This document shows positions 1 through 8,340 of a stretch of 64,000 nt of DNA, piece by piece. The notes beneath the pieces are model-generated. The model was not told the DNA's origin, did no database searches, and worked only from the letters and a program-made list of their open reading frames with translations. The DNA comes from Paenibacillus peoriae (GTDB lineage: Bacteria; Bacillota; Bacilli; Paenibacillales; Paenibacillaceae). The stretch's first letter is position 1, and each line of letters opens with the position of its first letter. Location of the stretch: NCBI RefSeq assembly GCF_022531965.1, contig NZ_CP092831.1:5775240-5839239 (forward strand). Reading direction: 5' to 3'. The translations under genes and the position numbers were made by a program.

Positions 1-742
1 ACTTAATTTGCATTACCCCTATTATGAATAGTACCATATACCTCTGTATTCTTAAGAAATAATCCATCCCTTCTTGTGCATAAGCAGAATTGAAAATTCC
101 ATTAAAGATTTGATCGGCTTGCAATTGTGCTTCATTTTCTGTAATCCCATATTGCAACTTTCCTGTTTTAATATATTCTTCTCTATTAATGCTCTTGAAA
201 AGTTCGAGGCTGACCAAATTAAGGTATACCTTGGCCTTTTTATCCCTTTTGGTCTCTTCATCCTCACCTTCTATATTTACAAACGAATTCTTATAGTTTT
301 CTATCATATAAAAAATATGATCATAATTAAAATTATTCCTGATTAGCAGGTCAATTGTGGTAAATATCTCATTATTTAAAGTCGAATAATCTCTACTTAC
401 AAAATTATGTATATAGCTAGCATAATTTGTATCCAGCATTATTGAGTAGTCAAGACCAAATATGGTGTCCTTTTCCCCGTTATTAAAGATTTCATTCAAT
501 AACTCGTCATCAATAAAGTATAGCTTGTCCGTCTCAAAGTAAGGAATGAAGTGGCTATCGATATTGTTGATTAATTTATTCAACTCAGTAGGATATACAC
601 TTTTGTGATAGTTATCTAAAGAGATAATTGATGACTTACCTTCCGTTGACTCCCCCATCATTACCCAAGCTTCAAAAACTTCACTTGCATTTGTCGCAAT
701 AGAAAGACTGTATAGTCCTTGTTTAATACGTTCATCTTCCAT
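1..742 (-). CDS. Unknown protein, 3' part outside the window
   Basis: An uninterrupted reading frame runs on the minus strand from ATG at 742 to the window edge (at least 247 codons), so the C-terminus is missing. The start is preceded by GAGGAGCG at good spacing. The protein is acidic and rich in Asn, Ile and Phe. It begins MEDERIKQGLYSL and contains the stretch GLDYSIMLDTNYASYI, whose acidic DxN pattern faintly recalls PIN-like nucleases; I would not call a family on that. It lies 120 bases downstream of the protein kinase on the same strand and may be co-transcribed with it. The base composition is AT-rich like the kinase and unlike the core genes, which suggests acquired DNA. Confidence 0.75.
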   Translation of the reverse strand, partial: MEDERIKQGLYSLSIATNASEVFEAWVMMGESTEGKSSIISLDNYHKSVYPTELNKLINNIDSHFIPYFETDKLYFIDDELLNEIFNNGEKDTIFGLDYSIMLDTNYASYIHNFVSRDYSTLNNEIFTTIDLLIRNNFNYDHIFYMIENYKNSFVNIEGEDEETKRDKKAKVYLNLVSLELFKSINREEYIKTGKLQYGITENEAQLQADQIFNGIFNSAYAQEGMDYFLRIQRYMVLFIIGVMQIK

Positions 743-862
743 TCGGTTACGCTCCTCATTAACAGTTAGCCTAATGACTTTTAACAGGTAACAGATCATA
801 AATGCCTACATTCGCTAAAATATTGACCTTTATTTATGATGTCCTCAAAATACTCTGCTGCC

Positions 863-2086
863 TTACAACTTTAATAACTCGTGCTTCACACTTTGAAAGG
901 CATTTACCATTTCCTCAACAGAAATAAAGCGTTCATCAATATTTGCAGCCAAACCTTTTAAAAGAAATTCCTTAACCGCCTGGCTCTTCCCGTAGAGTCC
1001 ATTTCCATGCTTCTTCCCACAAAACAAAAAGTTTACGACCTGAGTGAGAGCGTATATCTCATGCCTCACTTCGTAGTTTACGAATCCCACCTTTGTCAAG
1101 TCAGGATCGTTTAGTGAGCCTTTCACACTCGAATCTATACTCGTTAATGAGCTTTTTGGAATTTTTACTAGACCAAAATCAGCTATCTTGAGTACAGTCC
1201 ACGTTTGATCGAAGTGATGAATCAGAATATTGTGGTAGCTAATGTCTCGGTGCAATATTTCCTTCTCATGGATGTAGATGAAAGCGTTGAAAAGCTGACC
1301 AATAAGCTTAAGCCGATCTTGCATATCCAACTTAGTGTTATTGTCGCGAATGTAATCAGCAAGCGTTCCTCCATTAGCATACTCAAGGGTATGCTCATGC
1401 TTCTCATCGTTGTAGTTATAGGCTTCAATAATGTAAGGCGAATTAAATTTACGTGTAGTCTCGTACTCATTCTTAAATCTCTGTAATTCCTTGGCCGTTA
1501 AATTAGTTTTGGCACGCTTTAGGGCAAACCAACGATTATAATACGGGTCTTTGTATTTAAATACCTGAGCATATGACCCACCGCCGATTAGCTTGGTTTG
1601 AAAGACTTCTTTATTGAATAAACGCTTAACTTCGACGACGTTCATCATTATAAATATAGCTCGATGCTCAATCAGTTCAATCATTGGAAAATCAGAGGGA
1701 ATAGTGCTGCCCCCGCTCTTACTCAAAAAGGCACTACATCTACCTATTAACTCCACATAATATGGATCCAAATCAAAGGCAATCGGTGAATTCTTCAAAT
1801 TTGTCTGAAGCTTCTGAAAAGCTTCAATCACATCAATTAATTCCCGGCTAGGGTCTGCATTGAAATGTCCACCATATCCAGGTGAAAGCTTCTGATTCAT
1901 GAAGGAAAATAAATTATTTAACATGGCATGAAACAGTGGGAAAACTTGTTTAAGGTCATCATTCTTAATGTTTTCATAGTAGTCATCATATAATGCAGAT
2001 GCATCTTTCATGTTAGAGAACTGGGCATTGATCTTTCGGGTTTGTACACGTAAATACTCGTCAATTTCATGCACAGGAACAGCCAT
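863..2086 (-). CDS. Serine/threonine protein kinase with N-terminal helical domain
   Basis: The 407-residue protein has a eukaryotic-like kinase domain in its C-terminal two thirds. The glycine-rich loop is GGGSYAQVF, the ATP-lysine lies in FALKRAK, the catalytic loop is HRDISYHN and the metal-binding DFG lies in IADFGL. All key catalytic residues are present. The first 150 or so residues are predicted helical and match no family I recognise. No transmembrane segment or PASTA repeat is visible, so it is not a PrkC-type cell-wall kinase. ATG at 2086 follows a GGGGG-type ribosome site. It sits directly beyond the 3' end of rlmH in AT-rich DNA with an unknown gene downstream. Stand-alone cytoplasmic kinases in such islands (for example Stk2 of staphylococci) can act in phage defence; that role is inference here. 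Confidence 0.88.
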   Translation of the reverse strand: MAVPVHEIDEYLRVQTRKINAQFSNMKDASALYDDYYENIKNDDLKQVFPLFHAMLNNLFSFMNQKLSPGYGGHFNADPSRELIDVIEAFQKLQTNLKNSPIAFDLDPYYVELIGRCSAFLSKSGGSTIPSDFPMIELIEHRAIFIMMNVVEVKRLFNKEVFQTKLIGGGSYAQVFKYKDPYYNRWFALKRAKTNLTAKELQRFKNEYETTRKFNSPYIIEAYNYNDEKHEHTLEYANGGTLADYIRDNNTKLDMQDRLKLIGQLFNAFIYIHEKEILHRDISYHNILIHHFDQTWTVLKIADFGLVKIPKSSLTSIDSSVKGSLNDPDLTKVGFVNYEVRHEIYALTQVVNFLFCGKKHGNGLYGKSQAVKEFLLKGLAANIDERFISVEEMVNAFQSVKHELLKL

Positions 2087-2210
2087 ATCTACCCCCTAGC
2101 TAAAGTCGTATAAAAGCAACTAGTGTCAAACATCCTCATTTTACCATATCTAATTAACAGAGGTTACTTCTTTGATTACCTATAACCACGTCGTAACAAA
2201 AAACTTGCCG

Positions 2211-2690
2211 TTACTTATGGTACGGTTCACCCCGATTAATCTTCACCGCTCGGTAAATCTGTTCCACCAGCACCAATCGCATCAGCTGGTGAGGCAGGGT
2301 CATTCTTCCGAAGCTCAGCTTCTGCTGGGCGCGGCGGAGGACTTCGTCAGAGAGACCATGACTGCCGCCAATGACGAAGACAACATGGCTTGTACCGTAG
2401 GTGCCGAGCTTGTCCAATTCCTCTGCGAGTTCTTCCGAGCTCCACAGTTTGCCGTCGATGGCGAGTACAATGACGTGTGCTTCGCTTTTCACATGAGCAA
2501 GGATGCGCTCTCCCTCTCGCTCCTTGACCTGTCGAACCTCCGCTTCACTTAATGTATCAGGAGCCTTTTCGTCCGCTACTTCGATCATTTGGAACTTGAT
2601 GTATGGCCCTAGCCGTTTGGCATATTCCTGAATGCCCATGACCAAATACTTCTCTTTTAACTTGCCAACACCTATAAGCTGAATAAACAA
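2211..2690 (-). CDS. rlmH: 23S rRNA (pseudouridine-1915-N3)-methyltransferase RlmH
   Basis: This 159-residue SPOUT methyltransferase has the full family length. It methylates pseudouridine 1915 of 23S rRNA on assembled 70S ribosomes using S-adenosylmethionine. The family signatures are visible: [11 protein letters not shown] at the N-terminus, [13 protein letters not shown] forming the knotted SAM pocket, and [17 protein letters not shown] followed by the C-terminal RGEPYHK. The start is a TTG at 2690, chosen because AGGGG lies just upstream and the reading begins at the conserved FIQLIGVGK. In staphylococci the last codons of this gene are the SCCmec attachment site. Here accessory genes lie on both sides, and a decayed second copy is at 8341-8798. 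Confidence 0.96.
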   Translation of the reverse strand: MFIQLIGVGKLKEKYLVMGIQEYAKRLGPYIKFQMIEVADEKAPDTLSEAEVRQVKEREGERILAHVKSEAHVIVLAIDGKLWSSEELAEELDKLGTYGTSHVVFVIGGSHGLSDEVLRRAQQKLSFGRMTLPHQLMRLVLVEQIYRAVKINRGEPYHK

Positions 2691-2868
2691 ATTCCATACC
2701 CCTATCTATGTCGAATGATAATGTAAAATCGTATTTATGATCCCTAACTTAAAAACATACCTGTAACATAGTTATTTTAGCACCTGAAACGCCTCTTACC
2801 TATTTATTTCCTCTCTGTTACGAGCCTATCCCCTGTTTAGAACATAGCGGATCATTCATTTACGCTCT

Positions 2869-3702
2869 TCACAATGGAATGCTCTCAGTTCCGTATTCCT
2901 CAAGACACTGTATTAGCATCTGTCGATATTGGCTGATTTGTTCCGCTGTCGCTGACTCCCGTAATGATTCCAACAATGCTGTACATTTCTTAAATTGACC
3001 ATCATTGCCCGACTGATCAGCTAGTTGCATCGCCTGCACAGTAAGCCCCACTGCGTCCTGTAATCTGCCGCACTTCCGATAGTACAAAGCCAAGCGATAG
3101 CAGTAACTATAATAGTAGGATACGTTCTCTGCGTCTTCATAACTCTCGAATTCATCAATCTGCTCTGCAAACGTATGTAAAATATCTCCTACATCCAAAT
3201 GATACATAAGCGCTGCCTGTAATATGGTATTCAGCCCCGGTAATATTTCCTCTAGATTATCCTGCAAAAAGGCTACGTATTCCTCGATCAGCTCTATATT
3301 TCCAGACAAAATATCTACTGCATATAAATTAGTTTTGGCTAAAAACCTGAACTCCTCAACAACATGATTTTCTTCTTCCTTTAAATCCTCCATCCATCCC
3401 AGCTCAGCATACTTATAGATACACTCCCTTGCCTGCTCATATGTACCCTGGTTCTGGTGAGCCATTCCACTCATCAGGTGACTGAATCCAAAATAATATA
3501 CCAACGGACGTTCTAAATTGACATGCGGGATGAGCAATTTCATTGCTTTATGATACTGTCGTTCTTCATAGATACGCTGTACACATTGGTACAAAATATC
3601 TGCCGTCTCCATCACCTTCTTCCAATTTCCAAAAGCCACGGCCATCTCTAACATTTCAACAATGATGTCCGGTTTGAGCGATTTCAGGATAGAAGTTCGC
3701 AA
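2869..3702 (-). CDS. TPR-like helical protein, possible truncated regulator
   Basis: The 277-residue all-helical protein contains several TPR-like helix pairs, for example around YEQARECIYKYAELG and GRLQDAVGLTVQAMQLA. The best start is the TTG at 3702, eight bases after AAGGAGGA; a GTG at 3741 extends the frame but has no ribosome site. In Paenibacillus, similar helical regions are found behind an N-terminal XRE helix-turn-helix in signal-responsive regulators. No DNA-binding domain is present here and none lies just upstream in frame. It could be an independent TPR protein or the remnant of a larger regulator. It is divergent from the XRE gene at 3887. Function unknown. Confidence 0.7.
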   Translation of the reverse strand: MRTSILKSLKPDIIVEMLEMAVAFGNWKKVMETADILYQCVQRIYEERQYHKAMKLLIPHVNLERPLVYYFGFSHLMSGMAHQNQGTYEQARECIYKYAELGWMEDLKEEENHVVEEFRFLAKTNLYAVDILSGNIELIEEYVAFLQDNLEEILPGLNTILQAALMYHLDVGDILHTFAEQIDEFESYEDAENVSYYYSYCYRLALYYRKCGRLQDAVGLTVQAMQLADQSGNDGQFKKCTALLESLRESATAEQISQYRQMLIQCLEEYGTESIPL

Positions 3703-3886
3703 AGAGGGTTCCTCCTTTAAAATGATTAGGATAAAAAGCACTCGCTCTTAATATATTCCTTTGTGAAACTCCAAATAAGTAGTACAATAAATTAACTTAA
3801 TCGCAGTTTTTTCAATAAATTTTACCGCCTTTATGTCTCTGCTAATTACATCGATACTCTCCTAACCTTTAGGAGAGGTGGCTAAT

Positions 3887-4225
3887 ATGACAAAATTACG
3901 GAATTCAGTTGGAGAAAGAATTAGAGCAATTCGGAAGGCTAAGGGATTAACACAGCAACAACTTGCGGAACTTTCAGGATTAGATGATGCATATATCGGA
4001 TCAGTAGAGCGTGGCGAAAGAAACTTTTCGATTGATACCTTGGAAAAGATTTTAATCGGATTGAATGTCTCTGCTTACTCTTTGTTTTACAATTCCGATA
4101 ATTATATTGACTCTATACAGATGAAAATAATAGATAATTATAGTTCAATTATTAGCGAACTAAGCCCTAAACAGGTCCAAAACTTAAATAACATCATCAG
4201 TGAATTTAGAAATGCATTTAAGTGA
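3887..4225 (+). CDS. XRE-family transcriptional regulator
   Basis: The 112-residue protein has a Cro/C1-type helix-turn-helix over roughly residues 8-62, with VGERIRAIRKAKGLTQQQLA, SGLDDAYIGSVERGERN and the usual IDTLEKI. The C-terminal tail is short and may dimerise. ATG at 3887 is preferred over the GTG at 3878, because AGGAG at 3871-3875 lies too close to the GTG. The gene stands 110 bases upstream of the NACHT-pentapeptide gene on the same strand and shares its AT-rich composition. It is therefore likely to repress or activate that gene and itself. Regulators of this size often accompany defence or restriction genes. The regulatory link is inferred from position. Confidence 0.88.
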   Translation: MTKLRNSVGERIRAIRKAKGLTQQQLAELSGLDDAYIGSVERGERNFSIDTLEKILIGLNVSAYSLFYNSDNYIDSIQMKIIDNYSSIISELSPKQVQNLNNIISEFRNAFK

Positions 4226-4283
4226 AATTTATTTTGAAATAAATATATTAATAGTGGACTTATTTTCATCTTAAAATAAAAAC

Positions 4284-4301
4284 CGATAGGTAATGCTATC
4301 G
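4284..4301. promoter_or_regulatory. Short inverted repeat ahead of the NACHT gene
   Basis: CGATAG and CTATCG are separated by six bases in the 110-base gap between the XRE gene and the NACHT gene. No T-run follows, so it is unlikely to be a terminator. It could be the operator of the neighbouring XRE protein or an RNA hairpin in the leader. Nothing beyond symmetry and position supports this. Confidence 0.35.
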
Positions 4302-4335
4302 TCTGACGATTCTTTGTATTCACTTACAAATAAAA

Positions 4336-7300
4336 ATGAAAATTCTCAATATTTTCGAGAAGATGGGTGCGGTAAAAATGCAAGATGTAAATCTTCATAT
4401 TTTCAAGAAAAATACAGATGCTCATTATACTCACCGTGGGTTCTTATTTCAGTATGCACTTACGCTTGAATTATGGCTCACCAACTATCTTAGTAAAAAT
4501 GACATAATAATTTATTGCGAAGTCGAAGATGATATTAAAACAATAGATATTCAATCTTCTAGCACTAATTATAAACAAGCAAAGTGTTATTCTAATTCAT
4601 TGTCACTAAGTGATAAGGGAGTCCAGAAATCCTTATACAATTTTTTCCTATTATATTTACAATCAGGAGAAGTTTATTTTGATTTTATTTCTTCTTCTAA
4701 ACCCTCTAGTAGAGACAAACTACTGAATGAATGGATGAAAAATATGGGTAGCCTGTCTCAAGATTTACTTCTTAATTGTGAAGAGTATATTTATACTACA
4801 ATTGGCCTGATTCTAAAAGAAGAATCAGAGAAAGCGCTTTTGAGAATTCATACAAATTCTGAAGTGAAAATTGAACTTAAAAACTCATATCAAAAAATCA
4901 AATTTTTATTAGATCAATCCGAAGTCCGCAAATCCTTTATAGAACGAATATCCTGGACTTTTATGGAGCTAGACCCTCAAGAGAGTGTAATCAATATAAT
5001 AGCCAGTACTAAAACACACATTTCCAAACTTGAAAGAAAATTACCTACCCAACTACTTTATAGCAGACTTCTCACTGAGGTAGTTATGAAGTCTGCAAAC
5101 CCTGATCCAAAAGCTAGATACTTGGACAATAATTTATTTGGTGAAATTCTGGAAGAAACTATAATGGAGATGCATTCTAATACTAATTCAGAACTGATCG
5201 AATTAATTGGTAAGTTTACATATGATTTGAATAGTATAAAAGTGGATGTATCTGATATTGACAATAAGGTAAACTATCATCTAGAGGAATATGGTATTAA
5301 GAGGCTTCATTCCGAATTTATTGAATATTCAAAAAATAAATTAAAAGAGTTTTCTGAACCTATTTTTAACGAAAACTTTAACTTATTTGATATTTTCGTT
5401 TTACCTGAACACAAAAGTTATGAATTCAAAGGCGAGTTTAAAGATCTAGAGGAGGATCTAGGTATTAAATTCAAATCAAAAAAGAAGCTTAAAGACATAT
5501 CAGTAACCGAGTTATTTATTACTGAAACGATCATGGATGAAACAAAGAAGCCGATTTTTGTACATGGGGATCCTGGCGTAGGTAAAAGCACTTTCTCTAA
5601 ATTTTTATTCTCCACTTTTATCGAAAAAAAACCAGATATAATAACAATTCATATTGATTTGAAGAGATTTAAATTTGTGAATAATTTCAAGATAGCTATC
5701 AAGCAGGAGTTTGAAGAGATTTTGCCTTCCTTCAAACTAATCCATTTAAAGAAATCTCGATTCTTAATCATTTTAGATGGTTTTGATGAACTACACCTAA
5801 TTAGTGATGGACAAATGGATGATTTTTTAATGTCATTAAATGATTTTCAAAGGGATTATAGCAATGTGAACATTGTCTTAACAGGAAGAACAATTGTTTT
5901 TCAAGAATACTTAACATTGATCCCCAAGGGGTCTATTATAGTAGAAATTAAACACTTTTCACCACTTATGATTATAGAATGGGTTAAAAAGTGGTCAAAA
6001 CTTAAAAATTATAATAAAGAGCTATCTACTGAAATAATAAACATAAATAAACATATGGATTATTACAGATTTAATAATGAGGATGATGATTCTTTAAGTA
6101 ATAATAAGACTAGTATCAGTAATGTTGAAGAAGACCTCTTAGTAAGCTTACCTCTGTTTCTCTATCTTATTTGTACAATGCTATATGAAGATAATGATTT
6201 AAATCTAGAAGAATTAAATCAACTTGAAAAGTGGCAATTTTATAAGAGACTAATGGACTGGACATGTGCTACATCTAAATTCGATAATTCATTTAATCCG
6301 TTTCAAAAGCATATGGATTTTGAAGCCCTCTCAGAATATAAAAGAACATTTAACAAAAATATTTCTTTGTCTATGTACAAATCCAATAAATTCCATATAA
6401 CAAATCGAGATATCCAGAACAGAGGATTACTACCTAAGTTTTTTGAATCTCTAATTTTAAACAGCGAAAATTTAATTAGTTCATTTATTGTCTTAAACTA
6501 CATGAAGATTAACCACGAGACTGATATCAATGAAACTGCTTTTGAGTTTGTTCATAAAAGTTTTTATGAATATTTAGCCGCAGAAGCCTTGCTTGATATA
6601 TTACTTTCTTTAGCAAATATTAATGAACAAGACGAAAGTTTGAAGGCTCACTTTTATACCAGCTTCTCAGGATTCAAGTTATCCAATGAAATTTTACAGT
6701 CTTTCTTGATACCAATGCTCGGTTCAATTGAATCAGAGAAGTTAAGATTAATCTATAACAACTTGAATCATCTATACAATAACTATGTGAAAAATCATCA
6801 ATTTTTAAATGAGGAAAACACTGCATTTCTAAAAAAATTTTTCCTCCAATATCCAGGAAAAGCAGATAATAAAATAACGTTAGAATCTAATGTACTTTTC
6901 TCCCTTCTTAGACTGTTACCGTCTATTGCCAAATTATTAGGATTAACATTTAAAGTTAATTTATCTGACTTATCTAATCAACTTCGGAAAGTTGTACAAT
7001 TCTCTAATGATGTATTCACTGTAGATGAACTACGATTTGACTTGGTTGATTTACAAAATTCAGAAATAACTAATGTTAGTTTAGTGAAAATAGAGTTAGA
7101 AAGTTCCAACTTGTCAAATTCTATTATTAAATTTTCAGATCTATCTTTTTCAAATTTGAATAGTGCACTTCTTTCTAGTATAAATATCCAATATAGTGAC
7201 TTTGAAGGGGCCAACTTTGATTTTGCAGAACTGAAGTACGCAAATATAAGCGAAACAAACATGATAGATACAAGTTTTGTTGGAGCGACCCTAACAAAAA

Positions 7301-8244
7301 TTAAATTATATAACTCTGATCTAACAAATTCAGCATTGGATCATAGTTATTTAAGTAATTCAGAACTTATTCAATGTGACTTAAGCGACGCTGTAATGGA
7401 CGATTCTCATATTGAGGACACTATAATGATTTATGTCAATCTATCAGGGGCAAGCATGCAAAATAGTGTGTTCATTAATGTCAATTTATCGAACTCATTC
7501 TTATCATATTCTCAATTATGTAGATCAAAGCTCCAACACTCAAAACTTACATCATGTGACCTACGATTTGCTGATTTATATGGGGCCGATTTGAGCAACG
7601 TAGATCTGTCAAATGCAGACCTTTCAAATGTTGATCTCACAGATGCGAATCTTGAGAATGCAATACTGACTGGTGCTAACCTTACAAACTCAACTTTGTC
7701 TAATACCAATCTAAGAGGATGTAATTTGACTGGATGTATTTTTAACAAAGTTACTATAGAGAATGTAGACTTCTCATACTCGATATTGGATTCTACTGAT
7801 CTAACAACATCTCAACTTAATAACTGTATTTTTTATAAAACTAGTATGAGATATACAAGAATTAGCACTCAAGATTTTTCGAATATATCAAACATGAAAT
7901 GCGTAGATTTTTCTTTTAGTACAATCTCTTTCTCGAATTTCAATAATGTAAATTTAGAGGGTAGCGATTTAAGCAATACAAAAATCTATTCATGTTTATT
8001 TGAGAGTGCAAACTTTAACAATTGCAAATTTCATGCTACTAAATTGAAATGTTGTAAAATGCCATTAACCACATTTTTGAATTCAAAAGTTATAAGTACT
8101 AACTTTATTTTCTCCGAATTATTCGAAGCTAATTTTGGAAACACCGTACTTCAAAATGTACGGTTTAAAAAAACAAACTTGTCCTTTTCAAACATATACA
8201 ATCGAAAAAAAGATGATAACTTCCTCAATGTACAATACCTATAA
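4336..8244 (+). CDS. NLR-like antiphage candidate: Cap4-like nuclease - NACHT - pentapeptide repeats
   Basis: This 1302-residue protein appears to have three parts. (1) Residues about 25-200 begin THRGFLFQYALTLELWL, then CEVEDDIKTID and YKQAK. This order of acidic residues and QxK matches the active site of the DUF4297/Cap4 dsDNA endonucleases. (2) A STAND NTPase of NACHT type has Walker A GDPGVGKSTF near residue 413, Walker B FLIILDGFDEL near 480 and the characteristic FVHKSFYEYLAAEALL near 740. (3) From about residue 900 to the end run dozens of pentapeptide repeats, such as ADLSNVDLSNADLSNVDL. This is the architecture of bacterial NLRs (bNACHT/Avs), in which the C-terminus senses a phage product and the N-terminus cuts DNA. 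ATG 4336 lacks a clear ribosome site; ATG 4378 is an alternative. The gene is strongly AT-rich and follows an XRE regulator. Confidence 0.85.
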   Translation: MKILNIFEKMGAVKMQDVNLHIFKKNTDAHYTHRGFLFQYALTLELWLTNYLSKNDIIIYCEVEDDIKTIDIQSSSTNYKQAKCYSNSLSLSDKGVQKSLYNFFLLYLQSGEVYFDFISSSKPSSRDKLLNEWMKNMGSLSQDLLLNCEEYIYTTIGLILKEESEKALLRIHTNSEVKIELKNSYQKIKFLLDQSEVRKSFIERISWTFMELDPQESVINIIASTKTHISKLERKLPTQLLYSRLLTEVVMKSANPDPKARYLDNNLFGEILEETIMEMHSNTNSELIELIGKFTYDLNSIKVDVSDIDNKVNYHLEEYGIKRLHSEFIEYSKNKLKEFSEPIFNENFNLFDIFVLPEHKSYEFKGEFKDLEEDLGIKFKSKKKLKDISVTELFITETIMDETKKPIFVHGDPGVGKSTFSKFLFSTFIEKKPDIITIHIDLKRFKFVNNFKIAIKQEFEEILPSFKLIHLKKSRFLIILDGFDELHLISDGQMDDFLMSLNDFQRDYSNVNIVLTGRTIVFQEYLTLIPKGSIIVEIKHFSPLMIIEWVKKWSKLKNYNKELSTEIININKHMDYYRFNNEDDDSLSNNKTSISNVEEDLLVSLPLFLYLICTMLYEDNDLNLEELNQLEKWQFYKRLMDWTCATSKFDNSFNPFQKHMDFEALSEYKRTFNKNISLSMYKSNKFHITNRDIQNRGLLPKFFESLILNSENLISSFIVLNYMKINHETDINETAFEFVHKSFYEYLAAEALLDILLSLANINEQDESLKAHFYTSFSGFKLSNEILQSFLIPMLGSIESEKLRLIYNNLNHLYNNYVKNHQFLNEENTAFLKKFFLQYPGKADNKITLESNVLFSLLRLLPSIAKLLGLTFKVNLSDLSNQLRKVVQFSNDVFTVDELRFDLVDLQNSEITNVSLVKIELESSNLSNSIIKFSDLSFSNLNSALLSSINIQYSDFEGANFDFAELKYANISETNMIDTSFVGATLTKIKLYNSDLTNSALDHSYLSNSELIQCDLSDAVMDDSHIEDTIMIYVNLSGASMQNSVFINVNLSNSFLSYSQLCRSKLQHSKLTSCDLRFADLYGADLSNVDLSNADLSNVDLTDANLENAILTGANLTNSTLSNTNLRGCNLTGCIFNKVTIENVDFSYSILDSTDLTTSQLNNCIFYKTSMRYTRISTQDFSNISNMKCVDFSFSTISFSNFNNVNLEGSDLSNTKIYSCLFESANFNNCKFHATKLKCCKMPLTTFLNSKVISTNFIFSELFEANFGNTVLQNVRFKKTNLSFSNIYNRKKDDNFLNVQYL

Positions 8245-8279
8245 ATTAATCTCTATTGGCGGGATAGTTCAAAACAACA

Positions 8280-8321
8280 TTAGAATGCTAGTAGCATGCA
8301 TAGACACCTCTAGCATTCTAA
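8280..8321. repeat. Perfect 12-bp inverted repeat after the NACHT gene
   Basis: TTAGAATGCTAG at 8280-8291 and its exact complement at 8310-8321 are separated by 18 bases. The repeat lies 36 bases after the NACHT stop codon and 20 bases before the end of the rlmH relic. There is no T-run, so it is a poor intrinsic terminator. Its place at the island/rlmH junction makes an integrase or element-end site possible. Confidence 0.6.
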
Positions 8322-8340
8322 GAATTTCAGACTCTAATCT

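Noticed and set aside
74..346. Plus-strand open frame of 90 codons
   Set aside because: It lies fully antisense to the long minus-strand frame that starts at 742 with a good ribosome site, and it has none itself.
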